A stretch of DNA of 64,000 bases, from positions 111,589-175,588 of the forward strand of contig JAPDDQ010000009.1 in the NCBI GenBank assembly GCA_027587225.1, given 5' to 3'. Shown here in pieces: positions 38,385 to 48,000 of this stretch; the first letter of the stretch is position 1; every line of letters starts with the position of its first letter. The position numbers were made by a program, and so were the translations under genes. The DNA comes from Solirubrobacter taibaiensis (GTDB lineage: Bacteria > Actinomycetota > Thermoleophilia > Solirubrobacterales > Solirubrobacteraceae). The notes under the pieces are model-generated. The model saw only the letters and a program-made list of their open reading frames with translations, made no database searches and was not told the DNA's origin.

Positions 38385-41300
38385 TGCCTCCGCCGCGATT
38401 GCACGGGATGCATTCTAGCTGTGTGCCTTCGTTGTAATTGTCAACCACGTCCTGTCTGGTCGTGGTGTTCGGGTCGAACTCACGGTTCGTCCATGACGGG
38501 TTGTGTGAGTTGTCCCAGTCGCGGCGCTGACCGGATCCGGGCGCGTTGTGCACCTCGTTGCCACAGGTCGGGCACAGTCGTCCGCCGGTCGGGCCGGGCG
38601 TCGCGTTGTCCCAGTTGTCCTGCGTGGTGCCCTTGCGGAACGTCGAGCGGGAAGTCAACTCACCCGCACGGTTGGTGCCGCGCACCATGTCCGAGGCCGC
38701 GTCGGCTCCGCGAGCGGCACGCACCATCGCGCCGCCGCCGGTGAAGCCCGGAATGACGGCGCCGGCGATGTCAGCGCCCAGGGCGGCGACGTCCCACGGG
38801 TTCACGCCACACCCATTCATCAGGCCCTTGCCGATCTGGTACACGTCGTACCCGATCGAGATGACGTCGACGATCGTGTCGATCCACAGACCGGTCGGGT
38901 CGGCGAGGTTGATCGGGTCGCCCTGCGCGTACGCGTACAGGTTCGAGTCGCCGCCGCCGAACGCGAGCGGGTCCTTGGCCGTGAAGCGCCCGATCTCGGG
39001 GTCGTAGTCCCGGGCGCCGAAGCGCACCAGGCCGGTGTTCCGATCGTAAAGTCCGCCAGCGAAGCCGAACGGCTGGAAGCCCGGCGCCGAGTCCGACAGC
39101 ACGCGGCCGAACTCGTCGTAGTCGATCGCCTGCGCGACCGCCCCGTTGCTCGTGTCCACGACAGCCCGGGGCGAGCCGAGCTGGTCGGTGATGATCCGGT
39201 AGGTCTTGCCGCCCTGGATCATCAGTGACGGGACGTTGCGCCGCGTCGAGTAGATGAAGCGGCTCTTGATCGTCCCGTCCGGGTTCAGCTCGGCGGCCGG
39301 CCCTTGGCCCATCCCGTACAGGAATCCCTGTACGAGCGTGGTCCCGTGCTTGACGCCGATCCGGCGCCCGGCCGAGTCGACGACGTAGTTGACCTCGAGC
39401 GCGGCCGTCTTGACCTGACGCAGCGCCCCACCCTGGTCGAAGTCATAGGTGGTGGTGCCACCGGGACCGACCTTCGACGCCAGGTCACCCGCCGCCGTGT
39501 ACGTGTACGTGTTCGGCCCGAACTCGGTGAGCCGGTCCTGGGCGTCGTACTTGGCGACGGTCGGCACCGCATCACCCGCGCGCTGCACGGACAACCGATT
39601 GCCATTGTCGTCCCATGTGTAGGTGGCTCGCAGCTCGGCGCCGCGACGCACCTCCAACAGACGATCCACACCGTCGTACCCGTAGGTGTAACCCACGGGC
39701 GTGCCGGCGAGGCGCGTCTCACTCTTGGTGGAGATCCGACCTGACCCGTCACGACCGTAGCTCTCGGTGAAGATCGGCGTCGAGCCCTGCCGGGTCACCG
39801 CGGATGAAAGCTCACCCAGCTCGTTGTAGGTGACGGCGGTGGTGCTGTTGCCGACGTTCAGACCGGTCAACAACCCGTTGTCGGGATCACGCGTGAGCGT
39901 GAGGTTCCCGGCCTTGGTGATCATGCCGTCGTTGTCGTACTCGAACGAGGCCGCCACACCCGCGGCCGTCTCGGTGGCCTGACGCAGGTCGGCGTCATAA
40001 GTGACCGCGACTTCACCGTCGATCGTCCCGTCGGCCGTCGACTTGGTCATCAGCGGGCCGTCCCACCCGTACCCGGTGCGCTCGCCGTCGAACGTCACCG
40101 CGCTCGCGGCCTGGCCTGAGGTGGCGCCGTAAGCCAGCGTCGTGGCGCCGCGCGGCTGCGTCAGGGTCTTCAGCCGCCCGGAGGCGTCGTGGGTGAAGCT
40201 CACCGTCAGCCCGCCCGGAAGGGCGATGCCGGTCGCGAGCCCGTCACGGTCGTTGCTGTAGGTCGTCGCCCCCGCGCCCGAAAGCAACGGCGGCGTGTAG
40301 CTCTGGAGCCCGTTGCGCGGCGTGTACGCGAACGAATGCGCCCCGCCGGTGCCGGGCGGCAGCAGGGACGTCACGTTGCCGAGCGCGTCGTAGGCCATCG
40401 TCTGCTGACGGCCGTTCGGGCGCTTGATCGCCGTCAGGCGGTCCGCGACGTCGTACGTGTACTCCGTCACGCGGTTGCGCGGGTCGGTCGTCGAGGACAA
40501 CCGGCCGCGGTTGTCGTAGGCGTAGTTCGTCGTCCTCGAGCCCTGGGCGATCCGCGTCAGCCGCCCCTGGCTGTTGAACGTGTTGACGGTGGTCGTGATC
40601 CCCGGGATCGAGACCGTCTTCGGCCGCCGCTGGGCGTCGATCTCGGTCGTGGTCGAGCGCCCGGTGGACGTGCTCGTCGTGACCCGGTTCGTGGCCTTCT
40701 CGAACCGTGTCGTGCTCGTCTTGCCATTGACCGTCGCGGTCTCGGTCAAGTAGCGGACGTCGAGCTTGTCGTCGGAGTTGAGCTCGACGGTCCGCGCGTT
40801 CTCGATCGTCGTGCGCTTGCCGCTCGGCAGCGTGATCGTCATCCGCGCGAGCACCGGGGCCTGCATGCCGAAGCGCGGGTCGGGCCCTTCCTCCGACGTC
40901 GCGACGGTCCCGTCCGGGCGGGTGACCGTGGTCACGCCGTCGTTGCCGACGACCGTCACCGTCGTCTGGCCCGTCTCGTTGGAGACCGACCGCTTGATCG
41001 AGCCGTCGTTGGTGCGCTCGACCTTGTAGGTGGTCGTGCGGCCCTCGCCGGTGTCGTGGGCGACCGTCGTGACGCCGCCGGCCACCGTGCGCGTGAGCGT
41101 CTGGGACGAGCCGTCGGCCTCCACGTCCCGCGTGAGCCGCCCGAGCGGGTCCCACTCGAACGTGTGGACGCCGTTGCGCGGGTCGGTGAACTTCGTCATC
41201 AGGCCGGACGCGCCGTACTCGAAGCGCATCTGGTCGTTCGCCTCGTTGGCGATCCGGGTGATGTAGCCACCGGCGACCGTCAGCGACGTGGCGTGGCCGT

Positions 41301-44300
41301 ACGGCCCCACGATCCCCGTCGGCGCGCCGGTGGTGCCGTCACGCTGGATCGTCGTCGTCAGCCCCGCGGCGTCGCGGATGCCGGTCAGGCGCCCGCGGTT
41401 GTCGTAGCTGAAGCGCAGGATCTCGGCCCGTGTCATCGAGTCGATCGTGCGCAGGTGCCGCCCGGACCGGTCGAAGACGAACAGCGAGCCGCCGTCCAAG
41501 GACGCGATCGTGAACTCCGCCAGTGACAGGCCCGGGAGCGAGGGCGCCAGCGCCCGCACACGGTCGTTGCCGTAGTCGGCGAGGTAGATGGTGTCGTCGG
41601 CGCCGAGCGTGATGGCCTGCGGGAAGTCGATCCGCGCCTGCGCCGCCGGGCCGCCGTCACCGCGCGAGCCGGGCGTGCCGTTGCCCGCGACGGTGTCGAT
41701 CGTGCCCTGCGGCGCGACCTTGCGCAGCGTCGCGTTGCCGGCGTCCGCGATGAGCAGGCCGCCGTCGCGCGTCGGGATCATCGCGCTGGGCGTGTCCAGC
41801 GACGCGGACGTCGCGTCCTGGCCGTCCCCGCGGTAGCCGTCGCTGCCGTCACCGGCGACCGTCTCGATCGACCCGTCCGGGTCGATCCGGCGCACGCGGT
41901 GGTTGCCGCCGTCGGCGACGAACACGCTGCCGTCGCTCTCGCGGACCGCCACGTCGCGCGGCGAGCGCAGCTTCGCGCCCGTGGCCACGCCGCCGTCCCC
42001 GCCGAAGCCGGGGGAGCCGTTACCGGCCAGCGTCGTGATGAGCCCGTCGGAGCCGATCCGCCGCACCGCGTGGTTGGCGCGATCGACGATGTAGACGGCG
42101 CCGTCTCCGTCTACGGCCACGTCGGACGGCTCGTCGAGCTCGGCCAGCAGCGCGCTGCGGCCGTTGCCGCTGTAGCCCGCCTCGCCCGTCCCGGCGATCG
42201 TCGTGACGCGTCCGTTGAAGATCCGGCGGATGCGGTTGTTGCCCTCGTCGGCGACGTACAGCGCGCCGTCGGGCCCGACCGCGACGTCCGACGGGTGGTC
42301 GAACTGCGCCGCGGCGGCGGGGACGTCGTCGCCGGCGTCACCCGCCGTGCCCGTGCCCGCGACCACCGTCATCGCCCCGCCCGGGGCGATCCGGCGGATC
42401 ACGTGTGCGCTCGAATCAGCGACCAGCAGGTCGCCCTCGGGCGTGGTGGCCATGCCCTCGGGCGCGTTGAGGCCGGTCTTCGTCGTCGAGATGACGTCGA
42501 AGTTCTGGGCCTGCGCGCTGCGCTTGGAGCCGTCGCCCATGTACAGGGTGCGGCCCACCGGGTCATACGTGTGGTGGACGTCGACGCTCCAGCCCGCCAG
42601 CGCGCTCGGCGGCGCGCTGATGCCACCGACGGTGCCGCTCCAGCGCTGGCCGACGTTGATCTCCTGGCGCGTCCGGTTGGCGGACAGCACCGCGCCGCCG
42701 ATGGCGGCGAACGAGGAGCCGAACGTGCTCGGCGCGCGGTAGACGGCCGGGTAGACGTAGTCGATCGTCACGTCGACCTTCTGGCGGCCCTGGACGTCAC
42801 GCCCGTAGGCGTCCTTGCCGTCGAAGATGAACGTCTTGCGCAGGTTGGCCCCGCGCGAGAAGGACTCGGTGATCGTGCGACCCGCGACCTCGATCGTGAG
42901 GTCCACGCGCGCCAGCGTGCCGGGCGGGGTGGCGCCCGTCAGCGGGATCTCGAGCGACTCGCCGGTGCGGCGGCCGGGAACGCGATCGGACTGGTAGACG
43001 AGCGTGTACGGCGTGCCGGCGATGGCCGCCTGCTCACCGAGGACCTGGTCCTCGCAGAGGATGATCGAGCCGCTCTGCCCGCACGGGTCGTCCCCGTCGG
43101 GGTCGCCGTCGTCCGGGCCGCCCTGGTCGGGGCCGCCCGCGCCGTCCGGCAGGCCGTACGGCCAGTTGTAGTCCCACGGCGTGAAGTGCGTGATGGCCGC
43201 GCGCCACAGGCTCTTGCCCGGGTTGTAGAGGTCGGCGAGCTTGGCCAGCTCGTCGTTGTCGATCCCGAACGTGGCGAGCACCGCGGCGGAGTCGGCCACG
43301 CCGTCGCCCGTGACGTCCACGCCCGCGCGGCCGCCGGACTCGGACACGATCGCGATCACGACGCCGTCCTTGGCCGGGATCCACTGCGCCTTCTCGCGGT
43401 CGTAGTAGCCCATCGGGACCTTCGTCCCGGCCTTGAAGCCGACGAGGTTGTCGACGTAGGTGACGATCGGCTTGTCGAACTGGACGTCGACGGCCTGGTC
43501 CTTGTTGGCCTCGTCGACGGAGTACTCGACCGCGTACGTGTACGCGGACGTCGGCGGCAGCTCACCCGGCATCGCGGCCGGGCCGTTGGCGCCGATGGTG
43601 AACTCGGTGGCGCGGATGTTCAGCCGGTCCCCGAGCTCCTTCTCGGTGCCGTCCGGCAGCGTGGCCGTGGCCTCGGTGCCCGGCTCGATCAGCAGCGTGG
43701 CGCGGCGCGAGCCGTCGCCGTCGGTGATCGTGGAGCCCTGCGCGACCTGCAGCTCGTCGTCGGTCAGGTCCACGCCGGAGACGCGGTCCTCGTAGGGGAC
43801 CATCACGATCTCCTCGACGCGCTCGAACTCCTGCGTCGGGACCTCCAGCTGGCGCTGGGACGGCACGTAGCCCTCGCGCTCGAACGCGAGCGTGACCGAG
43901 CCGCCGCCGTTGACGGCGATGTCGAAGCCGCCGTCGGTGCGCGTGGCCGTGCGGCCGAGCTCGTCATGGTCGACGACCGTGATGCGCACACCCTCGATCG
44001 GCGTGCCGTTGCGGCGGGTGACCTTGCCGCGCAGGACGGCGGCGCGCGCGGTCTCGATCGCGCCCGGCTCGACCTCCTTCTGGATCGGGGTCGTGCCCGT
44101 GTAGAGGAACTCGGTGGTGTCGGCGACGAGGGTGATCTCGCCGTCGTTGGCCGTGGACGCCTTCGTCTCCGGCGCGACGGCGGCCGCGTCGGTCGGGCCG
44201 GGCGCGGGCGCCTCGAACTCGATCCGCCACGCCTTGCGGGCGACGACGGCGTACGTGGCGCCGCGCTTGGCGCGGACCTCGAACGCGTGCTCGCCCGCGA

Positions 44301-45012
44301 GGATGTCGTTGATCACGACCGGCGAGGTGCACGCCGCGAACGCCGCGGCGTCCAGCCGGCACTCGAAGCCGTCGGCGGTCTCGTTGGCGTTGAACGCGAA
44401 GCGCGCGCTCTGCAGCGGCGAGATGTCGCTGGGGGACTCGACCAGGCGGGTCGAGAACGGCTCAGGCGTGGCCGTCGCGGTGGCCGTGGCCGTCAGCGTC
44501 GCGGTCGGCACCGCCGTCGGCTGGAACGCCGGCGGGGTGGTGACGGTCCCGCCGCCACCCGGCGCCGGGGTGCTGCCGCCGGGCGCGGGGGTCGACCCGC
44601 CCGGCGCGGGCTGCGCGCCGATCGTCATCGACGATGCGGCCCGGCAGTTGTTGGTCTCCTTGCTCTCCTTGACCTTGTTGGCCGAGTCGGCGCAGACGAG
44701 CACCGTGTAGCGGCCCGCGGCGAGCCCGGTCGGCGTCTTGACGACGGCCTTGCCCGTGCCGGTCTTGCCCTTCTTGATCGCCTTCTGGGACGCCGAGCCG
44801 AGCTTGGCGTCGGTCTTGTCGAGCTTGTTGTCTTTGGACAGCACGAGCCCGGTGGTGGACTTGCCGGCGGCCGCGCCGGCGCTCTTGACCGTCCACGTGA
44901 CGGTCGCGCCGGCCATCGCGGCCTTGCTGATGGTCAGATCAGGCTTCTTGGCGGCCTGAGCCGTGGGCGCGAGCGCGAACAGCAGCGCCGCGGTGAGTGC
45001 GAACCGGCGCAT
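38350..45012 (-). CDS. Teneurin-like NHL/RHS polymorphic toxin with C-terminal HNH nuclease domain
   Basis: The 2220-residue protein has: a signal peptide (1-20); a CARDB domain (~22-130); a Pro/Thr/Ala linker; Ig-like and carboxypeptidase-regulatory-like units (~200-400); a region with 'DITGDG' type loops; six NHL repeats of the type 'FDHPSDVAVGPDGALYVADEGNNRIRRI' (~870-1180); RHS/YD repeats (~1180-1990) that should form a closed shell; and the core 'DQLGSPRAVVDTSNG...DPEIGRFTAKDPL...YAQGDPINLADPTGLW' which marks the toxin boundary. The last ~175 residues hold a hydrophobic pre-toxin segment and a nuclease-like domain with 'CPTC', 'WDNSHNP' and 'CIPCNRGGGN', an HNH fold of GH-E-like type. 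The GC content falls in this last part. Confidence 0.88.
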   Translation of the reverse strand: MRRFALTAALLFALAPTAQAAKKPDLTISKAAMAGATVTWTVKSAGAAAGKSTTGLVLSKDNKLDKTDAKLGSASQKAIKKGKTGTGKAVVKTPTGLAAGRYTVLVCADSANKVKESKETNNCRAASSMTIGAQPAPGGSTPAPGGSTPAPGGGGTVTTPPAFQPTAVPTATLTATATATATPEPFSTRLVESPSDISPLQSARFAFNANETADGFECRLDAAAFAACTSPVVINDILAGEHAFEVRAKRGATYAVVARKAWRIEFEAPAPGPTDAAAVAPETKASTANDGEITLVADTTEFLYTGTTPIQKEVEPGAIETARAAVLRGKVTRRNGTPIEGVRITVVDHDELGRTATRTDGGFDIAVNGGGSVTLAFEREGYVPSQRQLEVPTQEFERVEEIVMVPYEDRVSGVDLTDDELQVAQGSTITDGDGSRRATLLIEPGTEATATLPDGTEKELGDRLNIRATEFTIGANGPAAMPGELPPTSAYTYAVEYSVDEANKDQAVDVQFDKPIVTYVDNLVGFKAGTKVPMGYYDREKAQWIPAKDGVVIAIVSESGGRAGVDVTGDGVADSAAVLATFGIDNDELAKLADLYNPGKSLWRAAITHFTPWDYNWPYGLPDGAGGPDQGGPDDGDPDGDDPCGQSGSIILCEDQVLGEQAAIAGTPYTLVYQSDRVPGRRTGESLEIPLTGATPPGTLARVDLTIEVAGRTITESFSRGANLRKTFIFDGKDAYGRDVQGRQKVDVTIDYVYPAVYRAPSTFGSSFAAIGGAVLSANRTRQEINVGQRWSGTVGGISAPPSALAGWSVDVHHTYDPVGRTLYMGDGSKRSAQAQNFDVISTTKTGLNAPEGMATTPEGDLLVADSSAHVIRRIAPGGAMTVVAGTGTAGDAGDDVPAAAAQFDHPSDVAVGPDGALYVADEGNNRIRRIFNGRVTTIAGTGEAGYSGNGRSALLAELDEPSDVAVDGDGAVYIVDRANHAVRRIGSDGLITTLAGNGSPGFGGDGGVATGAKLRSPRDVAVRESDGSVFVADGGNHRVRRIDPDGSIETVAGDGSDGYRGDGQDATSASLDTPSAMIPTRDGGLLIADAGNATLRKVAPQGTIDTVAGNGTPGSRGDGGPAAQARIDFPQAITLGADDTIYLADYGNDRVRALAPSLPGLSLAEFTIASLDGGSLFVFDRSGRHLRTIDSMTRAEILRFSYDNRGRLTGIRDAAGLTTTIQRDGTTGAPTGIVGPYGHATSLTVAGGYITRIANEANDQMRFEYGASGLMTKFTDPRNGVHTFEWDPLGRLTRDVEADGSSQTLTRTVAGGVTTVAHDTGEGRTTTYKVERTNDGSIKRSVSNETGQTTVTVVGNDGVTTVTRPDGTVATSEEGPDPRFGMQAPVLARMTITLPSGKRTTIENARTVELNSDDKLDVRYLTETATVNGKTSTTRFEKATNRVTTSTSTGRSTTTEIDAQRRPKTVSIPGITTTVNTFNSQGRLTRIAQGSRTTNYAYDNRGRLSSTTDPRNRVTEYTYDVADRLTAIKRPNGRQQTMAYDALGNVTSLLPPGTGGAHSFAYTPRNGLQSYTPPLLSGAGATTYSNDRDGLATGIALPGGLTVSFTHDASGRLKTLTQPRGATTLAYGATSGQAASAVTFDGERTGYGWDGPLMTKSTADGTIDGEVAVTYDADLRQATETAAGVAASFEYDNDGMITKAGNLTLTRDPDNGLLTGLNVGNSTTAVTYNELGELSSAVTRQGSTPIFTESYGRDGSGRISTKSETRLAGTPVGYTYGYDGVDRLLEVRRGAELRATYTWDDNGNRLSVQRAGDAVPTVAKYDAQDRLTEFGPNTYTYTAAGDLASKVGPGGTTTYDFDQGGALRQVKTAALEVNYVVDSAGRRIGVKHGTTLVQGFLYGMGQGPAAELNPDGTIKSRFIYSTRRNVPSLMIQGGKTYRIITDQLGSPRAVVDTSNGAVAQAIDYDEFGRVLSDSAPGFQPFGFAGGLYDRNTGLVRFGARDYDPEIGRFTAKDPLAFGGGDSNLYAYAQGDPINLADPTGLWIDTIVDVISIGYDVYQIGKGLMNGCGVNPWDVAALGADIAGAVIPGFTGGGAMVRAARGADAASDMVRGTNRAGELTSRSTFRKGTTQDNWDNATPGPTGGRLCPTCGNEVHNAPGSGQRRDWDNSHNPSWTNREFDPNTTTRQDVVDNYNEGTQLECIPCNRGGGNDDSRFGGGQP

Positions 45013-48000
45013 CTACTCCGTCTCCCCGATGATCGCCATGGCCTCTTCGCACCCGACTACGCGGTCGAGCAGATCCGCTTGGAAGCGGTCCCAGCCGCCG
45101 CCGCAGAACACACGGTCGACCAATCGATCGTCGTCTACCAACAGGTCGTTGCCCTCACCGCCCTCGAGCAGGTCCCCGGCGCCGTCGCCGCCGTCGAGGA
45201 CGTCGTCGCCGCCGCGGCCGTAGAGCTCCTCGGGGCCGGGGCCGCCGATCAGCTCGTCGTTGGCGCGGCCGCCACGGATGATCTCGATGTCGCTGGAGGC
45301 GGTGTCGCCCTCGTTCTCGATCCCGTCGTCGCCCTCATCGGCGCCGACGGTCACGCGCACCGGCACGATCCGCGTGGCGTAGGTGAGGGTGTCGAGCCCG
45401 CCGCCGCCGCGCACGACGTCCGCGCCGGCCTGACCGTCGAGCACGTCGGCACCGTCGCCGCCGCGCAGCTCGTCGTCACCGTCGCCGCCCTCCAGACGGT
45501 CGTCACCGACGCCGCCCCAGAGCTTGTCGTCGCCGCCCAGGCCGTTGATCTCGTCGTTGCCGGCGAGACCGCAGATGACGTCGTCGCCCTCGGTGCCGAG
45601 GAGCACGTCGTCGCCCGGCGTGCCGTTGATCGTGCACGCACCGCCCGCGGGCTCGGCGCCCTCGACCGTGATGCGCGCCGTGCGATCCGTCCGCGGGTTG
45701 TTGAAGTCACCGCTGGTGGGGTCGGCCATCGCGGAGGCGAAGAAGTCGCCGGTCGCGGAGCCGGCCGTGACCCCGAGGCGGACGACCGACTCCCCGGACT
45801 CGGGGATCTGGAAGTCGTTCGTCCAGCGCAGCGTCAACGAGTTCGGGCCGGTGAGGGCCGGGTCCGTCGTCAGTGCGCCTGTCGTGGTTCCCGAGCGGTA
45901 GGAGAACCCGCCGGGCATGGTCAACTCGAGCGCCGTGATGGTCACGGGCACGGGGTTGTCGTTGCGGACGCGGAGCGTGTAGCCGTTGGACGCGAACGGC
46001 GCGGTGGCGTCGTTGTCGGCCGTGAGCACGACGCGCAGCGGCTCCCAGCCGGGGTACACGTAGTACGACCACGCGGTGTGCCGGCCCTCGGCCGTGACCG
46101 CGCAGCGCAGGTAGCCGCCGACGTCCTCGGCCACGACGATGTGCTCGGGCCCGTCGGCGCCCGGGATGAGCGTGCCGTTGCGGTACCACTGGTAGGTCAG
46201 CACGTACGGGTTGGTGGGGGAGTCGTTCCACTCGCCGCGGGTGCAGCTCAGCTCGCGGCGCGGATACGCGATGCCGTCGATCGACGGCTCCACCGTGTCG
46301 TACGGGCCGTACACGTACAGGCTGTCGGCGGCGCTGTCGCGCAGCACCTCCGCCGCGACGCGGCAGGTGATGTAGCGGTCCAGGTCGGCCGTGCCGAGCA
46401 CGTACGCCGGGTCGGTGGCGCCGCTGATCGGGGTGCCGGAGCGGTACCACTGGTAGGACACCGCGTAGCGGCGCTCGGGTGTGTCGTCCCACGTGCCGCG
46501 CGTGCAGGTCAGCTCACCGCGCAGGTGCGGCTGGCCGGAGATCTGCGGCGGGACGATCGCGCGCGGGAGGTCGGGGTACACCGTGCCGGAGTTGGCGTCG
46601 AGGTTGTCCTCCGCCCGCACGCGGCAGTACAGGCCCTTGTTCATGTCGTCGGGGCCGACCGTGTAGTTGGCGGAGGTGGCGCCGGGGATGGCGACGCTGT
46701 TGCGGAACCACGTGTAGGTCACGGCGTAGCGGTCTGCGGCCGTGTCGTCCCAGTCGCCGCGGGTGCAGCTGAGAGTGCGGAACAGGCGGAGGTCGCCGGT
46801 GATCTGCGGCGCGACCGTGTTGTCGGGCCGGCGGATGCTGATCGAGGCCGACTGCGCCTCGGTCTGGTCCTCGGCGCGGACGCGGCAGTGGATGCTCTGC
46901 TGGATGTCCGCGGCGGTGAGCGTGTAGTTCGGCGTGGTCTGGTTCGCGATCGCGGTGGAGCCGCGGAACCAGCGGTAGGTGACGCTGTAGCGGTCGGTCT
47001 CCTCGTCGTCCCAGTCACCGCGCCCGCAGCTGAGCTGCTGACGGACGCGCGGCATGCCGGACAGGCGCGGGACGATCCGGTTGAGCGGCGCGCGGACGGT
47101 CTCGGCGCCGTTGACGGGGTTCGTCGGCGTGCGCGTCTCCGCGCGCGTCTGGCACGAGAGCGACTTGGCGGTGTCGGAGGCCAGGACGGCGTAGGTGGTC
47201 TGCGTGGCGTCCGCGATCGCGACGCTGTCGCGGAACCACTGGTGGGTGACGGCGTAGCGGTCGCTGGCGATGTCGTCCCAGGTGCCACGCCCGCAGCTCA
47301 TCGTCTTGCGCAGCCGCGGCTGGCCGCTCAGCACCTGGCTGAGGAGCACCCGCGGGGCGGTGACGGTGACGGCGGGCGACTGGCTCGCCGTGAGGCTCGC
47401 GGCCCGGGCTTCGCAGTACAGGTTGGTGTCCAGGTCGGCCGTGGTGATCGTGTACGTGGCGGCCGTCGCGCCGGGGATCGCGGTGCTGTTGCGCAGCCAG
47501 CGGTAGGTGATCGCGTACGGCGTGGCCGCGTCCTCGTGCCAGGCGCCGCGGCTGCAGCTCATGACCTGGCGCAGGCGCGGGTCGCCGGAGATGGTCGGCG
47601 TGATGATCACCTCGGGCGGCGTGCCCGTGGTGCTGCCGCTCGCGGCGACCGTCTGCGTGTTCGCGGTCACCTCGCAGTTGAGCGAGACGCCGATGTCGTC
47701 GGCGGTGACCGTGTAGGTGGCCTGCGTGCCGATCGTGACGCCGCCGCGGCGCCAGCGGTACGTGACCGGGTACGGCGCGGCCGCGGTGTCGTTCCAGCTG
47801 CCGCGCCGGCACGTGAGCGTCTTGCCCAGGCGGCGGTCGCCGGAGATCGTGGGGGCGATGAAGTTGACCGGCGTGCCGCCGGTCGCTTCGGTCCTGAGGC
47901 CGATGCTCGGCGACTGCGACGTGACGCCGGACGCGGTGACGCGGCAGTTGATCGAGGTGTCGCCGGTCTGGGCGACGTAGGTGGCGGCGGTGGCGTCGGT

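Noticed and set aside
41500..42420. Tandem repeats in the RHS gene as a possible satellite
   Set aside because: They encode NHL protein repeats and diverge at DNA level.
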